Source: Pseudoips prasinana (taxonomy: Eukaryota; Arthropoda; Insecta; Lepidoptera; Nolidae). Taken from it: a stretch of 64,000 bases of DNA. The DNA lies in contig OX621252.1 of assembly GCA_951640165.1 (NCBI GenBank), positions 22,527,934 through 22,591,933 of the forward strand. Reading direction: 5' to 3'. Of this stretch, positions 21,891-32,345 are shown in pieces. Each line of letters starts with the position of its first letter. Positions within the stretch are counted from its first letter, which is position 1. A program made the translations under genes and the position numbers. Under the pieces are notes generated by a model, which saw only the letters and a list, made by a program, of their open reading frames with translations, did no database searches and was not told the DNA's origin.

Positions 21891-22441
21891 AAGTACTATA
21901 ACAATCAATTAAAGTTTAAAGGTATCCGGCTAAGAGTGGTCACGATACTCGTATGTCGTGATTTATAATTATATACCGAACAAAATATAGTTAATTTAAG
22001 ATGATTTAAGGTTACAATTTAATTCAGCTGTCACCACAAACTTCATAGTAGCCCATTGTTCCTGCCTGTGCATGCGCTAAGAAACATTTATTTTATAAAA
22101 TAATGGTCTGTCACGAGCTATAATCATTTTAATCTTGATTTAAATTATTTTAGTAGTATTCCCGTATCCTTAACAAAGAAACTCATTCCAAATAAATCAT
22201 TATATACCATTAGTTATACGAGGTTCACAGTATTCTAATTTATTAAAATATAACTTTTCTCAAAGTTGAAGTCAAACGGAGGCTTCCACGGCCTCGTAAT
22301 ATTTAATTCATATGTAAATTGTTCACGACCCTGTCGTATAAAATTTATTTACCTGAAATGTGAGGACAAAATTGCTTTTCTCATTTATGTTCACAAAATT
22401 AGTTTTTAGATGAGTAAATTCCTATGTTAAGTATATTATAC

Positions 22442-22740
22442 TAGCTGTGCCCAGCGGTTTTACCCGCGTTAAACTTTATAAATTAGCACAACTCCTCGCC
22501 CGTAGGTGATAGCGTGATAATATGTAGCCTATATGTAGACCCGACCTCTTAGTAATATTCATGTAAAATTTTAAGTTTAGCCCGGACATACATACAGACA
22601 AACAGACACACAGCCAAAAATTCTAAAAACTATATTTTTGGTTTCGATATCGACTGTAGATCACGCCACAAGTATCCTTTTAAAAAAATATTCAATGTAC
22701 CTACAGTTTTGACTTTTCTACGATTTTATTATATGTATAG
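22442..22740 (-). mobile_element. Helitron-like element related to the one in the 1,471-bp unit
   Basis: On the minus strand it ends CGGGTAAAACCGCTGGGCAC then AGCTAG|T, and contains TTTGTCTGTATGTATGTCCG and CTAAGAGGTCGGGTCTACAT. It shares these blocks with 3295-3612. The 5' end is decayed. Confidence 0.65.
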
Positions 22741-22769
22741 TTATATACTGCCTGAAAGCATTCACTGAC

Positions 22770-23190
22770 TGCCTTTTTGATCTAGCGGTAGCATGTTTGA
22801 CCGCAGATAATAATAATAATAATAATAGCTTTTATTTATTCTCTCACACAGAAAATACATGAAAAATGTCTTATTAACTAATTAATAAGATTAATAAATT
22901 AAGATAACGAGGTCCTGGATTCAAATCCTCGGGCCAAAATGATGTTTTGAGACATTTTTGTTAATCAAATTTATCAGTATAACACTACCCTGCCTCAGAG
23001 AGCAAGCAAATCCGTCGGTCCTGTACCTAACATCTTAACAGCTGTATCGCTAGTCGTACCATCGGATCATTAGCATGATGGAATAGAAAGTGCCCCGGTT
23101 TCGTGCACACACTTGTGCACCATGATATGTCCCGTGCAGATGGCTGGTCTCCATTAAGACTGACCGAAATTCAACCAGCATTATTAGTAT
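22770..23190 (+). mobile_element. tRNA-derived SINE split by an AT-rich insertion
   Basis: The tRNA-like head is in two parts: CTAGCGGTAGCATGTTTGAC..GCAGATAA and, after about 100 bp of TAA repeats and AT-rich sequence (22807-22905), AACGAGGTCCTGGATTCAAATCC, which holds the B box. The body follows: GCCTCAGAGAGCAAGC.AA, CCGTCGGTCCTGTACCT, CACACACTTGTGCAC and GTGCAGATGGCTGGTCTCCA. Confidence 0.8.
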
Positions 23191-23668
23191 AATAATATAT
23201 AAAATACCGCTCATCCAAACAATGCTCTTCCAATAGTATCAACATGAGTGAACCCTATTTACAGCATCAAAAACATAGAAATAAAATAAAACAATGTAAG
23301 TAAAAGAATTCGAAGGTTAAAAGAAGCTCACGCTTCGTGCAAACGGTTTTTATCCTTAGAGAAATATCTTTGTAATATGAGTTGTTTACAGATGTGTAAG
23401 TACGCCTCTGATATTGAGAAATCGGCATGTTCCGAATGAAAATGTACGCATAATATATATTTTTGTTAGAGATATATTTTAATCTTATTGAAATGCAAGC
23501 TGGTGTAAATAGTCTCGTTTGGAATTTTGTTAAATAGAAAACAAACATTAATTCATTCTTAAAGTCAAATAGTTGAATTTGTTCAAGCTGCCCATCAGGC
23601 CTCAAGATAACTTGGCACCTATTATCTAATTACTCATGCTGTGTCACCATCCCATCTCATTCTGTGGA

Positions 23669-23718
23669 CTTCAAGCACCCAGTGATTTCCGTGCCGGATA
23701 ATCACTGGGTGCTTGAAG
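23669..23718. repeat. Perfect 18-bp inverted repeat with 14-nt spacer
   Basis: CTTCAAGCACCCAGTGAT at 23669-23686 faces its exact complement at 23701-23718. It lies at the left edge of a LINE fragment. Confidence 0.92.
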
Positions 23719-24215
23719 CCGACCCCGGTAAATTTGCTGTATCCACTGGCTGGCATAGCGCCATCAGACGTTCGCAGGACTGTAGCAAGCTCCCTAGAAA
23801 GAGCCAAAATGGATGGTGATCCCCGGCACCCCCTCTATGGGCATAGGCTACCGCCGCAAAGGCTTAAAAGCCGAAATAGCTTTGCCAAATGCACCACGCC
23901 ACTAACGACCGATCCCTCAACAGCAAGATGCAGCATCTGGCGTGCACAAAAATCATTACTGAATCAGTTTGTCACGCCTTCCGAAAGACTCCCGCCTGGA
24001 CATCAATTACCGTGGCCGATCTGTAAGTCCCTAAACAGACTCCGGACTCAGGTGGGCCGAAGCTAAGAAAACATGTCTAGGTGGGAACTGTCGAGCAACC
24101 CCGAAGTGGACTGTATTTGATGAGCATCGGTCCAAACTATGGCCCATCTAACAGCTTGCCCAGCCTGCCCTGCCACATTTTCATGGCACGATCTTAAAAT
24201 TTCCACAAGCAGGGC
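23710..24215 (+). pseudogene. Decayed LINE ORF2 C-terminal fragment
   Basis: The 23713-24066 frame ends with RLPPGHQLPWPICKSLNRLR and TQVGR. This resembles the RPPG..LPR..W..LNR.RT.QGR block near the C-terminus of Jockey-type LINEs, ahead of a cysteine-rich end. The next stretch continues in broken frames to about 24215. No RT domain is present. Confidence 0.6.
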
Positions 24216-24849
24216 AATCAGTGTGGCCACGTTCTGGGCCACAAAGATTTAACAAATTTGCCATCGAAAAGCTAAGAAGAAGATCTCATTCTGTGGAGAG
24301 CGTAGAATTTTTACCATCGGAATATCTGCCAGAATCTCTGTGTACTACGATCATAGTGCTGCGATCGCTAACCCGTTTGCCAAGCGTGGTGATTAAAGTT
24401 TAAAGCTATGCCATAATCGCTGATGGGACTCTAGAATGGGCCTGTGAACGTCATTAGGATGACATGATGAAGATGAGTATGCTATACAGTAGTATTTTGA
24501 GGGTTAACGTGTTGCATTTTTACTTTTATATTTCTAAATGGCACGGCATAGCGTTGGCTGTACAAAAATTTTATGGTAAATTTATACATACGAATGCCTC
24601 AGTAAATCTGTAATATAACTCAAGATAGATTTTTCCCTCGACGATATTTTCAGCATCATTGTAAAAAGCCATCGGTCCGGAAAAACGAGAAGCTTTGTCA
24701 TTTACAGATTGCTTTGAAATTATTTTAGGTGGAGCAAAATCGTCAAATGGGTACCCTTATAAGCTAATTCTCTTGTCAGTCTGTAATAAAAGTCTATCTA
24801 CAAAGATATTTTAAAGTTTGTCGTACATACAATAATAAAAGTCAAAATA

Positions 24850-25245
24850 CAATAAATGTCAAAGGGTAAACCTTTGGTGTGGGATACGACATGCGTCGAC
24901 ACCCTTCCGCCATCTTTCCTTCCAAGGACAATGGCGTGCGCCGGCTCTGCTGCTGCATCATCTGAGGCCACTAAGCGGCTCAAATATACAAACCTTGAAA
25001 GATATTATATATTTGAGCCGGTTGTAGTGGAGACGCCACGCCATGGGGACCGAGAGCGCGAGTTTTAGAAATATCTAAACGCTTGCTACACGCTACATGC
25101 AACCGGAGGGCTGGCCAATTTTTGGACAGCGTTTAAGGATTGTCATCCAGCGTGGCCATGCAGCCAGCATTCTGGGTACGATGCTCAAAGACAGCGATGC
25201 CGAAATTTCATCGACGCCAAAGGATGACTTTTTAAATTACCCTAG
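24850..25245 (+). pseudogene. LINE C-terminal fragment, QRG-NAAS family
   Basis: The 24856-25068 frame reads PLVWDTTCVDTLPPSFLPRT and AAASSEATKRLKYTNLERYY. The next frame at 25097-25300 reads FGQRLRIVIQRGHAASILGT. These two blocks in this order occur at the C-terminus of reverse transcriptase ORFs in many invertebrate LINEs (W D.T..DTLA.S, then [10 protein letters not shown]...G). The frames differ, so there is at least one frameshift. A related fragment in reverse is at 58310-58460. Confidence 0.7.
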
Positions 25246-25345
25246 ACTTAGGCTATTGTATATATATATATATTGTAAATATTATTTTATCCCTGTATAG
25301 TTTTTTTTGTATTATCTAAATAGTGATATGAATTAAGTGTATGTA

Positions 25346-25480
25346 CAGACGCCAGCATATCCAGCTACCCCAATCTGTCAAATTTCTTTTATAGATTTTC
25401 AACTTTATCACAAAAGCATAAGGTTTACTTTCAATTGGGGAAATTTGACAGATTGGTGTAGCCTGATGTGCTGGCGTCTG
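25346..25480. mobile_element. 135-bp MITE with TA target duplication
   Basis: It begins CAGACGCCAGCATATCCAGC and ends with the complement CATGTGCTGGCGTCTG-like arm; about 40 bases pair, including CCCCAATCTGTCAAATTT. TA flanks both ends (25344-25345, 25481-25482), suggesting a Tc1/mariner-type MITE. Other copies: half at 53579-53625 and an interrupted one at 62591-62922. Confidence 0.88.
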
Positions 25481-25885
25481 TACCTTAATAATAAATAAAT
25501 GTCATTAACATTATCATTTAATTAGCAAATTATGTTATGTCAAGCTAGTAGGTACTTATCCATTAAAAAGTCATTTCTATTGTAATAAGCTTTTACAGCC
25601 AATAGTGATTTAACTTTTCCATTAATATCATTGTTGATCAGGCATCCAATCTATTGACAATTTAAAAAAATCCTTAAACAGATAATAATATAAAAAAACC
25701 AAAAGTCTATTTGTGTAGTATTACACAAATACACTTTTTGCTTACTGGTCTCATGTCTGTTGTGGGGGATATTTGACAAACGCGGAAATATGTTTCGATT
25801 TATCTTAGCAAATACCAAAATAACAGTAATGCTTACCGAAGTCTCTCCACTCTATTCGTCCCATAAACTTACTTCAGAAATATGT

Positions 25886-25930
25886 CTTCTTGATCACTAT
25901 CACGTCGTGATCAAGAAGGTACATTTCTGA
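25886..25930. repeat. Imperfect inverted repeat near 25.9 kb
   Basis: CTTCTTGATCAC and its complement GTGATCAAGAAG are 9 bases apart. The pairing extends outward, with mismatches, through CAGAAAT. Confidence 0.8.
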
Positions 25931-25937
25931 TATTTCA

Positions 25938-26642
25938 TTGCACATACCCAGTTGAGAGACTTAGGTATGTATGCGTAGGATCTCTAAATTGCATCGCCCA
26001 TGAATCCAGCAGAGCGTTGCACGGTAAATGAGTGTTTAGAGCCAAATATGTTGCTTCAAATTCAACAAGCAAATTGCGCTTCCATCCTACTAATATTATA
26101 AATGTGAAAGTTTGTAAGTATGGTTGCACATACCCAGTTGAGAGACATAGGTATGTATGCGGAGGATCTCTAAATTGCATCACCCATGAATCCAGCAGAG
26201 CGTTTCACGGTAAATGAGTGTTTAGAGCCAAATATGTTGCTTCAAATTCAACAAGCAAATTGCGCTTCCATCCTACTAATATTATAAATGTGAAAGTTTG
26301 TAAGTATGGTTGCACATACCCAGTTGAGAGACTTAGGTATCTAGGCGTAGGATCTCTAAATTGCATCGCCCATGAAGCCAGCAGAGCATTGCACGGTAAA
26401 TGAGTGTTTAGAGCCAAATATGTTGCTTCAAATTCAACAAGCAAATTGCGCTTCCATCCTACTAATATTATAAATGTGAAAGTTTGTAAGTATGGTTGCA
26501 CATACCCAGTTGAGAGACTTAGGTATCTAGGCGTAGGATCTCTAAATTGCATCGCCCATGAAGCCAGCAGAGCATTGCACGGTAAATGAGTGTTTAGAGC
26601 CCAATATGTTGCTTCAAATTCAACAAGCAAATTGCGCTGCCA
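25938..26642. repeat. 186-bp tandem array containing Helitron-like 5' ends
   Basis: TTGCACATACCCAGTTGAGA recurs with a 186-bp period (nearly four units). Each unit ends with CCTACTAATATTATAAATGT and GAAAGTTTGTAAGTATGG, the 5' end of the Helitron-like family whose full copy follows directly at 26643. The A|TC starts are at 26085, 26271, 26457 and 26643. Units 2 and 3 are almost identical. Long open frames across the array (up to 141 codons) are the repeat translated, not a gene. Confidence 0.93.
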
Positions 26643-26819
26643 TCCTACTAATATTATAAATGTGAAAGTTACAATCTTTATGGATGTATCTTACTCTATC
26701 ACGCAAAAACTACCGAACGGATTTTGATGAAACTTTGTAGTAATATCGCTTATATCCGAATAACACATAGGCTATAATTTATTATATTTAATGCGGGTGA
26801 AACCACGGGGTAGAGCTAG
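26643..26819 (+). mobile_element. Complete small Helitron-like element
   Basis: It runs from A|TCCTACTAATATTATAAAT to CCACGGGGTAGAGCTAG|T, 177 bp, with TTACTCTATCACGCAAAAAC, GGATTTTGATGAAACTTTGT and ACACATAGGCTATAATTTAT inside. A and T flank the ends as expected for Helitrons. It has no ORF and closes the 186-bp array. Confidence 0.8.
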
Positions 26820-26919
26820 TAGGTATATAATTATAGATGTATCAGGAATGTGGTGAGGTTGATTTAATAAAGTGCAAGTGCACATTATTGACATCAAGTT
26901 TCGATTTTTACATATTATT

Positions 26920-27120
26920 TCATACATACATACATAAACTCACGCCTGTTTCCCAGAGAAGTAGACAGAGACAACGGATTTCCATTTGTCACGATCTTTG
27001 CGCACCTCTTTTGTCTAGTTTACTGTCATTATATTTTCATACATGCTCGCCGGTTTAGGGTACTTCTGACCTGGCCTTTTTGAGAACGTCTGCGTTTTGG
27101 TCAGAAAATGTTCTTCCTCT
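26920..27120. repeat. Interspersed repeat, second copy of the 20.04-kb family
   Basis: CTCACGCCTGTTTCCCAGAG, GGATTTCCATTTGTCACGAT and TTTGCGCACCTCTTTTGTCT extend the match to 20035-20150. The class is unknown. Confidence 0.6.
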
Positions 27121-27516
27121 TCCGGTTGTCCCATTCACGCTTACTATTACTTCAAAGACATATAATTGTACAAAGGCGGACTAAATGTCCAAAGCATTTT
27201 CTGCCAGTCAATCTTAGGCTGGTGCAGAGACAGAATGCCTAAATATAATCATAAAACTATCAGGAAGAAGCAAAGAATAGCTATAGTAAAAGCTTTATTA
27301 ATTTATCTGTCATAGCCGTTGATATCTATTTGATAAAATCACATTGAAAAATAATAATTGGTCCATGATTAACACTCATGACTAACACCATACAGAAGCG
27401 GTAATCTAGTTAGCTTTGTACCATATGGTGGTGGTTATTCAGTAGATATAATTACAAAGTGCGATAAAGCATAGTGTTGTGTACCGCTTGACAGAGGAAT
27501 ATAACTCCACTTCTGA

Positions 27517-27730
27517 CGGTCACCGTAGCCTAGTTGGTAGTGCTCCTGCCTACGAAGCTGGTGTTCCTGGGTTCGAATCCCGGTAAGTGCAAATATTTGT
27601 GTGATGAGCACGAATATATCTTTCTGAGTCATGGATATATAAGTATGTATATCGTCGCCGGGTACCCATAGTACAAGCTTTGCTTAGTATGGGGCTAGGT
27701 TGATCCCAGATATTATTATTATTATCACTT
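27517..27730 (+). mobile_element. tRNA-derived SINE with intact A and B boxes
   Basis: TAGCCTAGTTGG fits the pol III A box and GGTTCGAATCC the B box, 31 bases apart, as in a tRNA-like head. The body reads ATATTTGTGTGATGAGCACG, GGGTACCCATAGTACAAGCT and TTGCTTAGTATGGGGCTAGG, with a TTATTATTATTAT tail. Relatives are at 30690-30945 and 57925-58135. It is not a functional tRNA gene because the acceptor stem does not close and a SINE body follows. Confidence 0.85.
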
Positions 27731-28059
27731 TACACACACTACTACACTATGCTTTATTAAGTTAATGTCTTGATCTTGTATGTATGATGCAACTGACCTC
27801 TCCTACCGATTACCATTCAGTGGGTCTTGGCGATCTAGTAATATAAAAACAAATAATTATATACTGCCGCTTTCAAGTTAGTGTACCGTACGTACCGCTT
27901 AGTAATACGTATATAAGCACTTTCAGATCGTAATGTAATTCCAACATTGTAAACAAGACCTAAATACCGCTTTACGGCTAACTTTGCAAACTATTACGTT
28001 AATGGAAATTCCATTCCGTTCGCGTTATTTCACTCAAATAAGCTGGAGATACACGTAGG
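27731..28059. other. Short intronic gap, nothing recognised
   Basis: AT-rich sequence between a SINE and a MITE, with no repeat or gene that I can name. Confidence 0.5.
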
Positions 28060-28184
28060 TACACACGGCTAAATATCAAGCTTAACATTTCTAGTATAAA
28101 CTGATCCCGCTTTGTATAGGGTTTCTATACAATGAGAGGTCAGCTTTTATTGGAAATGTATAGCTTTATATGTTGCCGTGTGTA
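28060..28184. mobile_element. 125-bp palindromic MITE (TACACACGGC family)
   Basis: TACACACGGCTAAATATCAA at the left faces TATGTTGCCGTGTGTA at the right, with CATTTCTAG and GGAAATGTATAGCT inside. Another copy is at 35117-35214 and the right half of one is at 30233-30280. The outermost TA may be the target site. Confidence 0.8.
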
Positions 28185-28539
28185 CATTTAACGACTTTTG
28201 GAGATGGGTTTATCAACAAGGTCTGTCCTAGAAAAATGCCTAGTGAATCGGAAAATAGAATGGGCAAAATTCATTTAATATGTAATAATGATACAAAATT
28301 CAGCACTTGGGTATATACACGGTTACATTATGATCGTTTACATGCCTTGGAGGGGTGATAAGGTGCATGAAACACTATCGATTTGTGTAGATTAAATTAA
28401 CATATAACATTACTTTTTCTTATCAACTCGAATCAAGTCGTGCTTCAGAGAAAACATTATGATAACCATTAGTAAGTACGTACTTTCATTCAAAGAGACC
28501 GCCGACCGCGATTTCAACAAATTGCGTAATCGCAGTCCA

Positions 28540-28780
28540 CGTGGACTCATACTAATAAGCCAATGCTAGGCCAAACTCCGCCCTCAAGCCCTATTTGATT
28601 GGAAATTTTAAAAAAGCCCCGCGCATCCCGCTCTCCTCGCCCCGTGCATCGAGCTCATCACTGTCTTGTAAATAAATCAGTTTTATAAGACGTCATACCG
28701 GTCATACGTAAATCATTGTTTCCGATCTTTGTTGCGCGATTCTAATGACGTCCCGTAATTATCAGTACTCCAACCTGGAG
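28540..28780. other. GC-richer patch next to the R1-like LINE
   Basis: AAGCCCCGCGCATCCCGCTC, CCCGTGCATCGAGCTCATCA and GTAAATAAATCAGTTTTATA are unique in the window. It could be the 3' UTR of the minus-strand LINE or part of another retroelement. Confidence 0.3.
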
Positions 28781-28903
28781 TTTGTTGCCATGGTGCAATT
28801 TTACGCGATTTCGGGTAACAATGTGCAAGCAGCTGGTTAGTGAACCACACCATTTGGAATCATTACGGCTGCGTGGTATACCTGACTCTCAAATTCCATC
28901 TGG

Positions 28904-30232
28904 TCATACAATTGTGGCGGCTATCTCCCGCTCCCGCTCGGCGGCCTCCATTTGGATCATGACTGCCTCACAAAAGGAGACCACGTCGTCCCATTTGGAG
29001 GAGTCACCCGCCAGCATCGCCCCTACGATTGCCGGCGGGGACAGATCCCGTCCGATCTCTGCGACGAAGACTCGCCTTTCGCCCTCCCAGGCCGGGCACT
29101 CAGCGAGAGTGTGTTGGGCAGAGTCTAAGTCACTCCCGCAGTGATGACAGTGTGTCGTCGCTTCTCGGCCTATCCGGTTCAGATACTCAACGAAACACCC
29201 ATGTCCGGTGAGTATCTGAGTCAGTCTGTAGGTGACGCAACCACCTCTTCTTCCCACCCAGGCCTCGAGGTGAGGCAGGATGGCACCGACAGCACGTTTG
29301 CGCACGTTTAGACGTAACTCTAGCCGTGCGCGCCACTGCACTAGTAGTTCGTGCCGGTGGACATCCCGTCTATATTCAATGAGCGTCTGTTCTGGCGCCT
29401 TCCCGTTCTCCTGGCGGACGCGGATTTCGCTGAAAACCGCTGCGTCAACTGCCGCCAGGAGGTCAAATGGCGGGAGCAGTATAGTTCTGCAGCGGGAGGC
29501 ACCCACCACGCGTTTAGACCAGACGGGTGCCCCATAAAGGGCCATGGATCGCACGACACCACCGTAGAGACGGCGTACTTCTTCCTGAGGACCCCCGAGA
29601 TTCGGCAGCAGCCGGTGTAAAGCGCCGGTTACCTGGCGCACTCGGGGGGCCAGACGCTCAAAGTGCTCCTTGAAGCCCCATCGACTGTCTAGGGTGAGGC
29701 CAAGGTACTTCATGTACCGCCCCACCCTGACCTCTGCGTCACCTACGTGCAACGTTGTACTGGGTGGTTCTAGACTACGGCGTAAACCGTGGAACCATAG
29801 CGCCTCGGTCTTATGAGGCGCCACCCGAAGGCCCAGTCTTGTAATGGCCGCGACAACACACATGACACCATGTTCGGCGAGCCGTGCTGCCCGCTGGAAA
29901 GTTTCCTCCCGGGCTATGACGAGCGTGTCGTCTGCATAGCAGACAACGCTCACACCGGGAGAAAGGCCAGTCCGCAGGACACACATAGGCGAGGTTCCAA
30001 ATCAGGGGTCCTAAGACGGACCCCTGAGGAACCCCGCAGGAGAGCTCCCTCTGGATCTCAATCCCGTTTCGACCGACGAACTTGATCGTTCTGTCGCGCA
30101 AATACGCCCCGACTATACTGCGTAGATAGGGAGGCACGTTGCGATGGACCAGTGCCTCCCTTATCGCCCGCCATGGGACGGAGTTGAAGGCGTTGACGAT
30201 GTCTAAACTCACCGCCAGCGCCACCCCGCCCG
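28904..30232 (-). pseudogene. R1-clade-like LINE, 5'-truncated ORF2
   Basis: On the minus strand the 30224-29811 frame shows the RT finger/palm motifs SLDIVNAFNSVPWRAIREAL and CGVPQGSVLGPLIWNLAYV. The 29986-28904 frame (360 codons) continues with VCYADDTLVIA (residues 15-25), KYLGLTLDSRWGF, and a C-terminal cysteine-histidine cluster C280-x2-C283-x8-H292-x4-C297 (THCHHCG, HTLAECPAW). Order and motifs fit R1-type LINEs. The two frames differ, so there is a frameshift near 29.99 kb. The endonuclease and N-terminal RT are missing; sequence becomes unrelated at 30233, directly at a half MITE. High GC and long open frames suggest a fairly recent insertion compared with other LINEs here. Confidence 0.9.
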
Positions 30233-30280
30233 ATATCAGCTTATACTGTTAATATATAGCTTGATATGTAGCCGTGTATA
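30233..30280. mobile_element. Right half of a TACACACGGC-family MITE
   Basis: ATATCAGCTTATACTG, ATATATAGCTTGATATGTAG and CCGTGTATACA match the right arm of 28060-28184 and 35117-35214. The left half is missing and the R1-like LINE starts exactly there. Confidence 0.7.
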
Positions 30281-30689
30281 CATAAATATGATCATATACA
30301 ATATTAAAGTAACAACATATTTGAACTTGCCCATCCTTATCGTGTTTATCACACACAATTTTGAGAAATCCTTAATAATGTTTAATATAATATTTAAATT
30401 AAAAATGTCAGACATCAAGCAGTTGCAGTACCTAAACTTAATGAAAACTTCTTAAAGGCACTCTTATGGGGTCGAGCTAGCTCAGGGTGCCGCTGAAGTA
30501 AAAAGACGGAATTATAAAAGAGCGTGTGGGACCCTACCCTAGCTAACCTGCAGCTTTCATTAACTACCTAAAGTAGAAAGCCAGAAAGAAACTCCGGGCT
30601 TGCATTTTTCGTCTTCTTTTGCCTTTAGTTTTCGATTTTTTTCTGCTTGTGCTTTTCATTCTGATTGGCATTTGGGATAATGCTCGCAC

Positions 30690-30945
30690 AGAACCGTTGC
30701 ATGTTGGCGTGGTTGGCAAATGCTTGCTTTTCACGCCGGGTTCGATTCCCAGGACAGATATTTGTGTGCATGAACATGTCTGTTTGTCCTGAGTCTGGGG
30801 GTGATTATCGATATAAGTATGTATTTACAAAAAGAAAAGTAGTATATGTCGTATATCAGTTATCTGGTTTCCATAGTAAAAGCTCTGCTTGGCCGTGTGT
30901 GAATAATGTCCCAGGATATTATTATTGTTATATTTTTGTAGTTAC
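30690..30945 (+). mobile_element. tRNA-derived SINE, variant body
   Basis: TTGGCGTGGTTGGCAAATG resembles the A-box region and GGGTTCGATTCCCAGG holds a B box. The body reads GATATTTGTGTGCATGAACA, CTGTTTGTCCTGAGTCTGGG, GTAGTATATGTCGTATATCA and GGTTTCCATAGTAAAAGCTC, ending CCCAGGATATTATTATTG. An inverted relative is at 57925-58135. Confidence 0.8.
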
Positions 30946-31035
30946 ATGTTGTGTTAGGTAGTCGTAATGTTTTTTTTTTTGCTCGTATTATGCAAACTGA
31001 TGTGTTACAAGCTGGCCGGTCAGTTTTATATGAGA

Positions 31036-31207
31036 CTAGCTGTGCCCCGCGGTGTTACACGCGTTAAATTTTATAAATTTTCTTTTCTATAAACCTCACG
31101 GAGCCCGAGACCTTTCCAACGAATGCAAAACCGTGGAAATCGGTTCGTGCGTTCTGGAGTTATAGCGTCAGGAAGGAAAACCCGACTTATTTTTATATAG
31201 TAGAAGA
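31036..31207 (-). mobile_element. Complete small Helitron-like element, second sequence family
   Basis: On the minus strand it runs A|TCTTCTACTATATAAAAATA to CACCGCGGGGCACAGCTAG|T (172 bp), with CTTCCTGACGCTATAACTCC, GAACGCACGAACCGATTTCC and GGTCTCGGGCTCCGTGAGG. The interior differs from the 11264, 26643 and 50279 elements, but the last 20 or so bases are shared. Confidence 0.8.
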
Positions 31208-31343
31208 TTGAGTTGAGGGAGATTTAAGTACCTATTTGTAGGATTGATTTTAAAATAGCCGATTCAATTATTGTACGAGAATACAATAACATCAGACAAT
31301 AATTGATAGATTACAGCAACATTTTTAATAAAATAATTATATA

Positions 31344-31770
31344 GGCAAATTATTCAGGCTAGTACACATATCTCCAAAATTGTGTACAACAATACTCGTA
31401 ATTCAATTTCGTGTAAGTTGGGATGGTATAAAACATTTTAGTCGCGTATATTACACAATATAACGGGGCGTTTTATTAAAATGTTTCGAATTAAATCGCT
31501 CTAATCGTGTTTCCAGGACAATATTCGCCACTTCATGCATACTCGTAGCACGTTACGTAGACAAAGACTATTTTATCTAAAACATTTTACGCAGTAAATA
31601 AATAATTTTAGTCTTTAAACTAAATTGACATATACTAATAATGTCCTCCTAGCCTAATTTCAGCCACGGCAGCCAGTTACAATGGAGACAAGCCATGTGC
31701 GCGGGATATATTATAGCGCACAAGTGTGTACGCAAACACAGGGGCATTTCTATTCTATCACTCTCATGAT
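31344..31770. repeat. Local duplication block A (copy at 33538-33943)
   Basis: GGCAAATTATT.AGGC, AACGGGGCGTTTTATTAAAA, CACTTCATGCATACTCGTAG and CCTCCTAGCCTAATTTCAGC are shared at high identity with 33538-33943. The right part of the block includes the tail of a SINE. Confidence 0.9.
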
Positions 31771-32345
31771 CCGATGGGACGACTAGCGACACGGCCGGAA
31801 AGAGGTCAGGCACAGGACCGACCGCTTTACGCGCTCTCTGAGGCACGGGGTATAATGGTATAATTTTTAGGATGATGATGGGGCTGTCTCGCTGGTGCAG
31901 CGCATCAGGTATGTTTGCAGAAGCAAGGACTGATTGCTTCAAGGCAATTTTAAGGAAAAGAACTGCCTCCCTGATGCGTCGTGTGCAAGACAGTACCAGC
32001 AGCCTCCTAAATACCATATTGCACAAAATTGATTGCCCAATAGTGAGCCACTGGAACAGTGTTCACATGGGTTCCAGGGCTCCCATTTTTAACGTAAGAT
32101 AGATTTATTAGTGTAGTACTAACATATTTCTAAGCCATTACTAACAAATTACTATGGATTAATTACTATCTGAAATAAATATATTATTATTATAATACCA
32201 ATAACTCCCAGACATCGGGCTGATATTACAAAATTTTACTTTTCCAGAAAAGTCCCTAAATCATTTTATGCCTGACCCGGGATTTGAAACCAGGACCTCG
32301 TTACCTGCGGTTGAACACGCTACCGCTAGACCGACGAGGCATATC
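31655..32345 (-). mobile_element. tRNA-derived SINE interrupted by a LINE 3' fragment
   Basis: On the minus strand the head is 32345-32205 (TGCCTCGTCGGTCTAGCGGT, AACGAGGTCCTGGTTTCAAA, GATGTCTGGGAGTTATTGG). The body resumes at 31866-31655 (CCGTGCCTCAGAGAGCG, CGGTCGGTCCTGTGCCTGAC, TTTGCGTACACACTTGTGCG). The segment between, 31868-32200, is a plus-strand LINE fragment listed separately. This is the clearest copy of the family in the window. Confidence 0.85.
31868..32200 (+). pseudogene. LINE ORF2 C-terminus inserted in a SINE
   Basis: The frame 31872-32102 reads RWCSASGMFAEARTDCFKAI, LRKRTASLMRRVQDSTSSL and ending IVSHWNSVHMG. SASGMFAEARVD.F.AI.RKR.ASL is a recurrent C-terminal block of invertebrate LINE ORF2 proteins. 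A 3' UTR with CTGAAATAAATATATTATTA closes it. The 5' part is absent. Confidence 0.75.

Noticed and set aside
26205..26630. 141-codon minus-strand ORF with repeated segments, which looks like a repeat protein
   Set aside because: It is the 186-bp tandem array read through because 186 is divisible by three; it contains Helitron-like ends and has no start context or domain.
27527..27600. Functional tRNA gene
   Set aside because: A and B boxes are present but the acceptor stem does not close and a SINE body with a TTATTA tail follows; diverged relatives exist in the window.
28782..29620. Plus-strand ORFs opposite the R1-like LINE (28782-29144, 29280-29537, 29351-29620)
   Set aside because: Shadow frames produced by the high GC content of the minus-strand LINE coding sequence.
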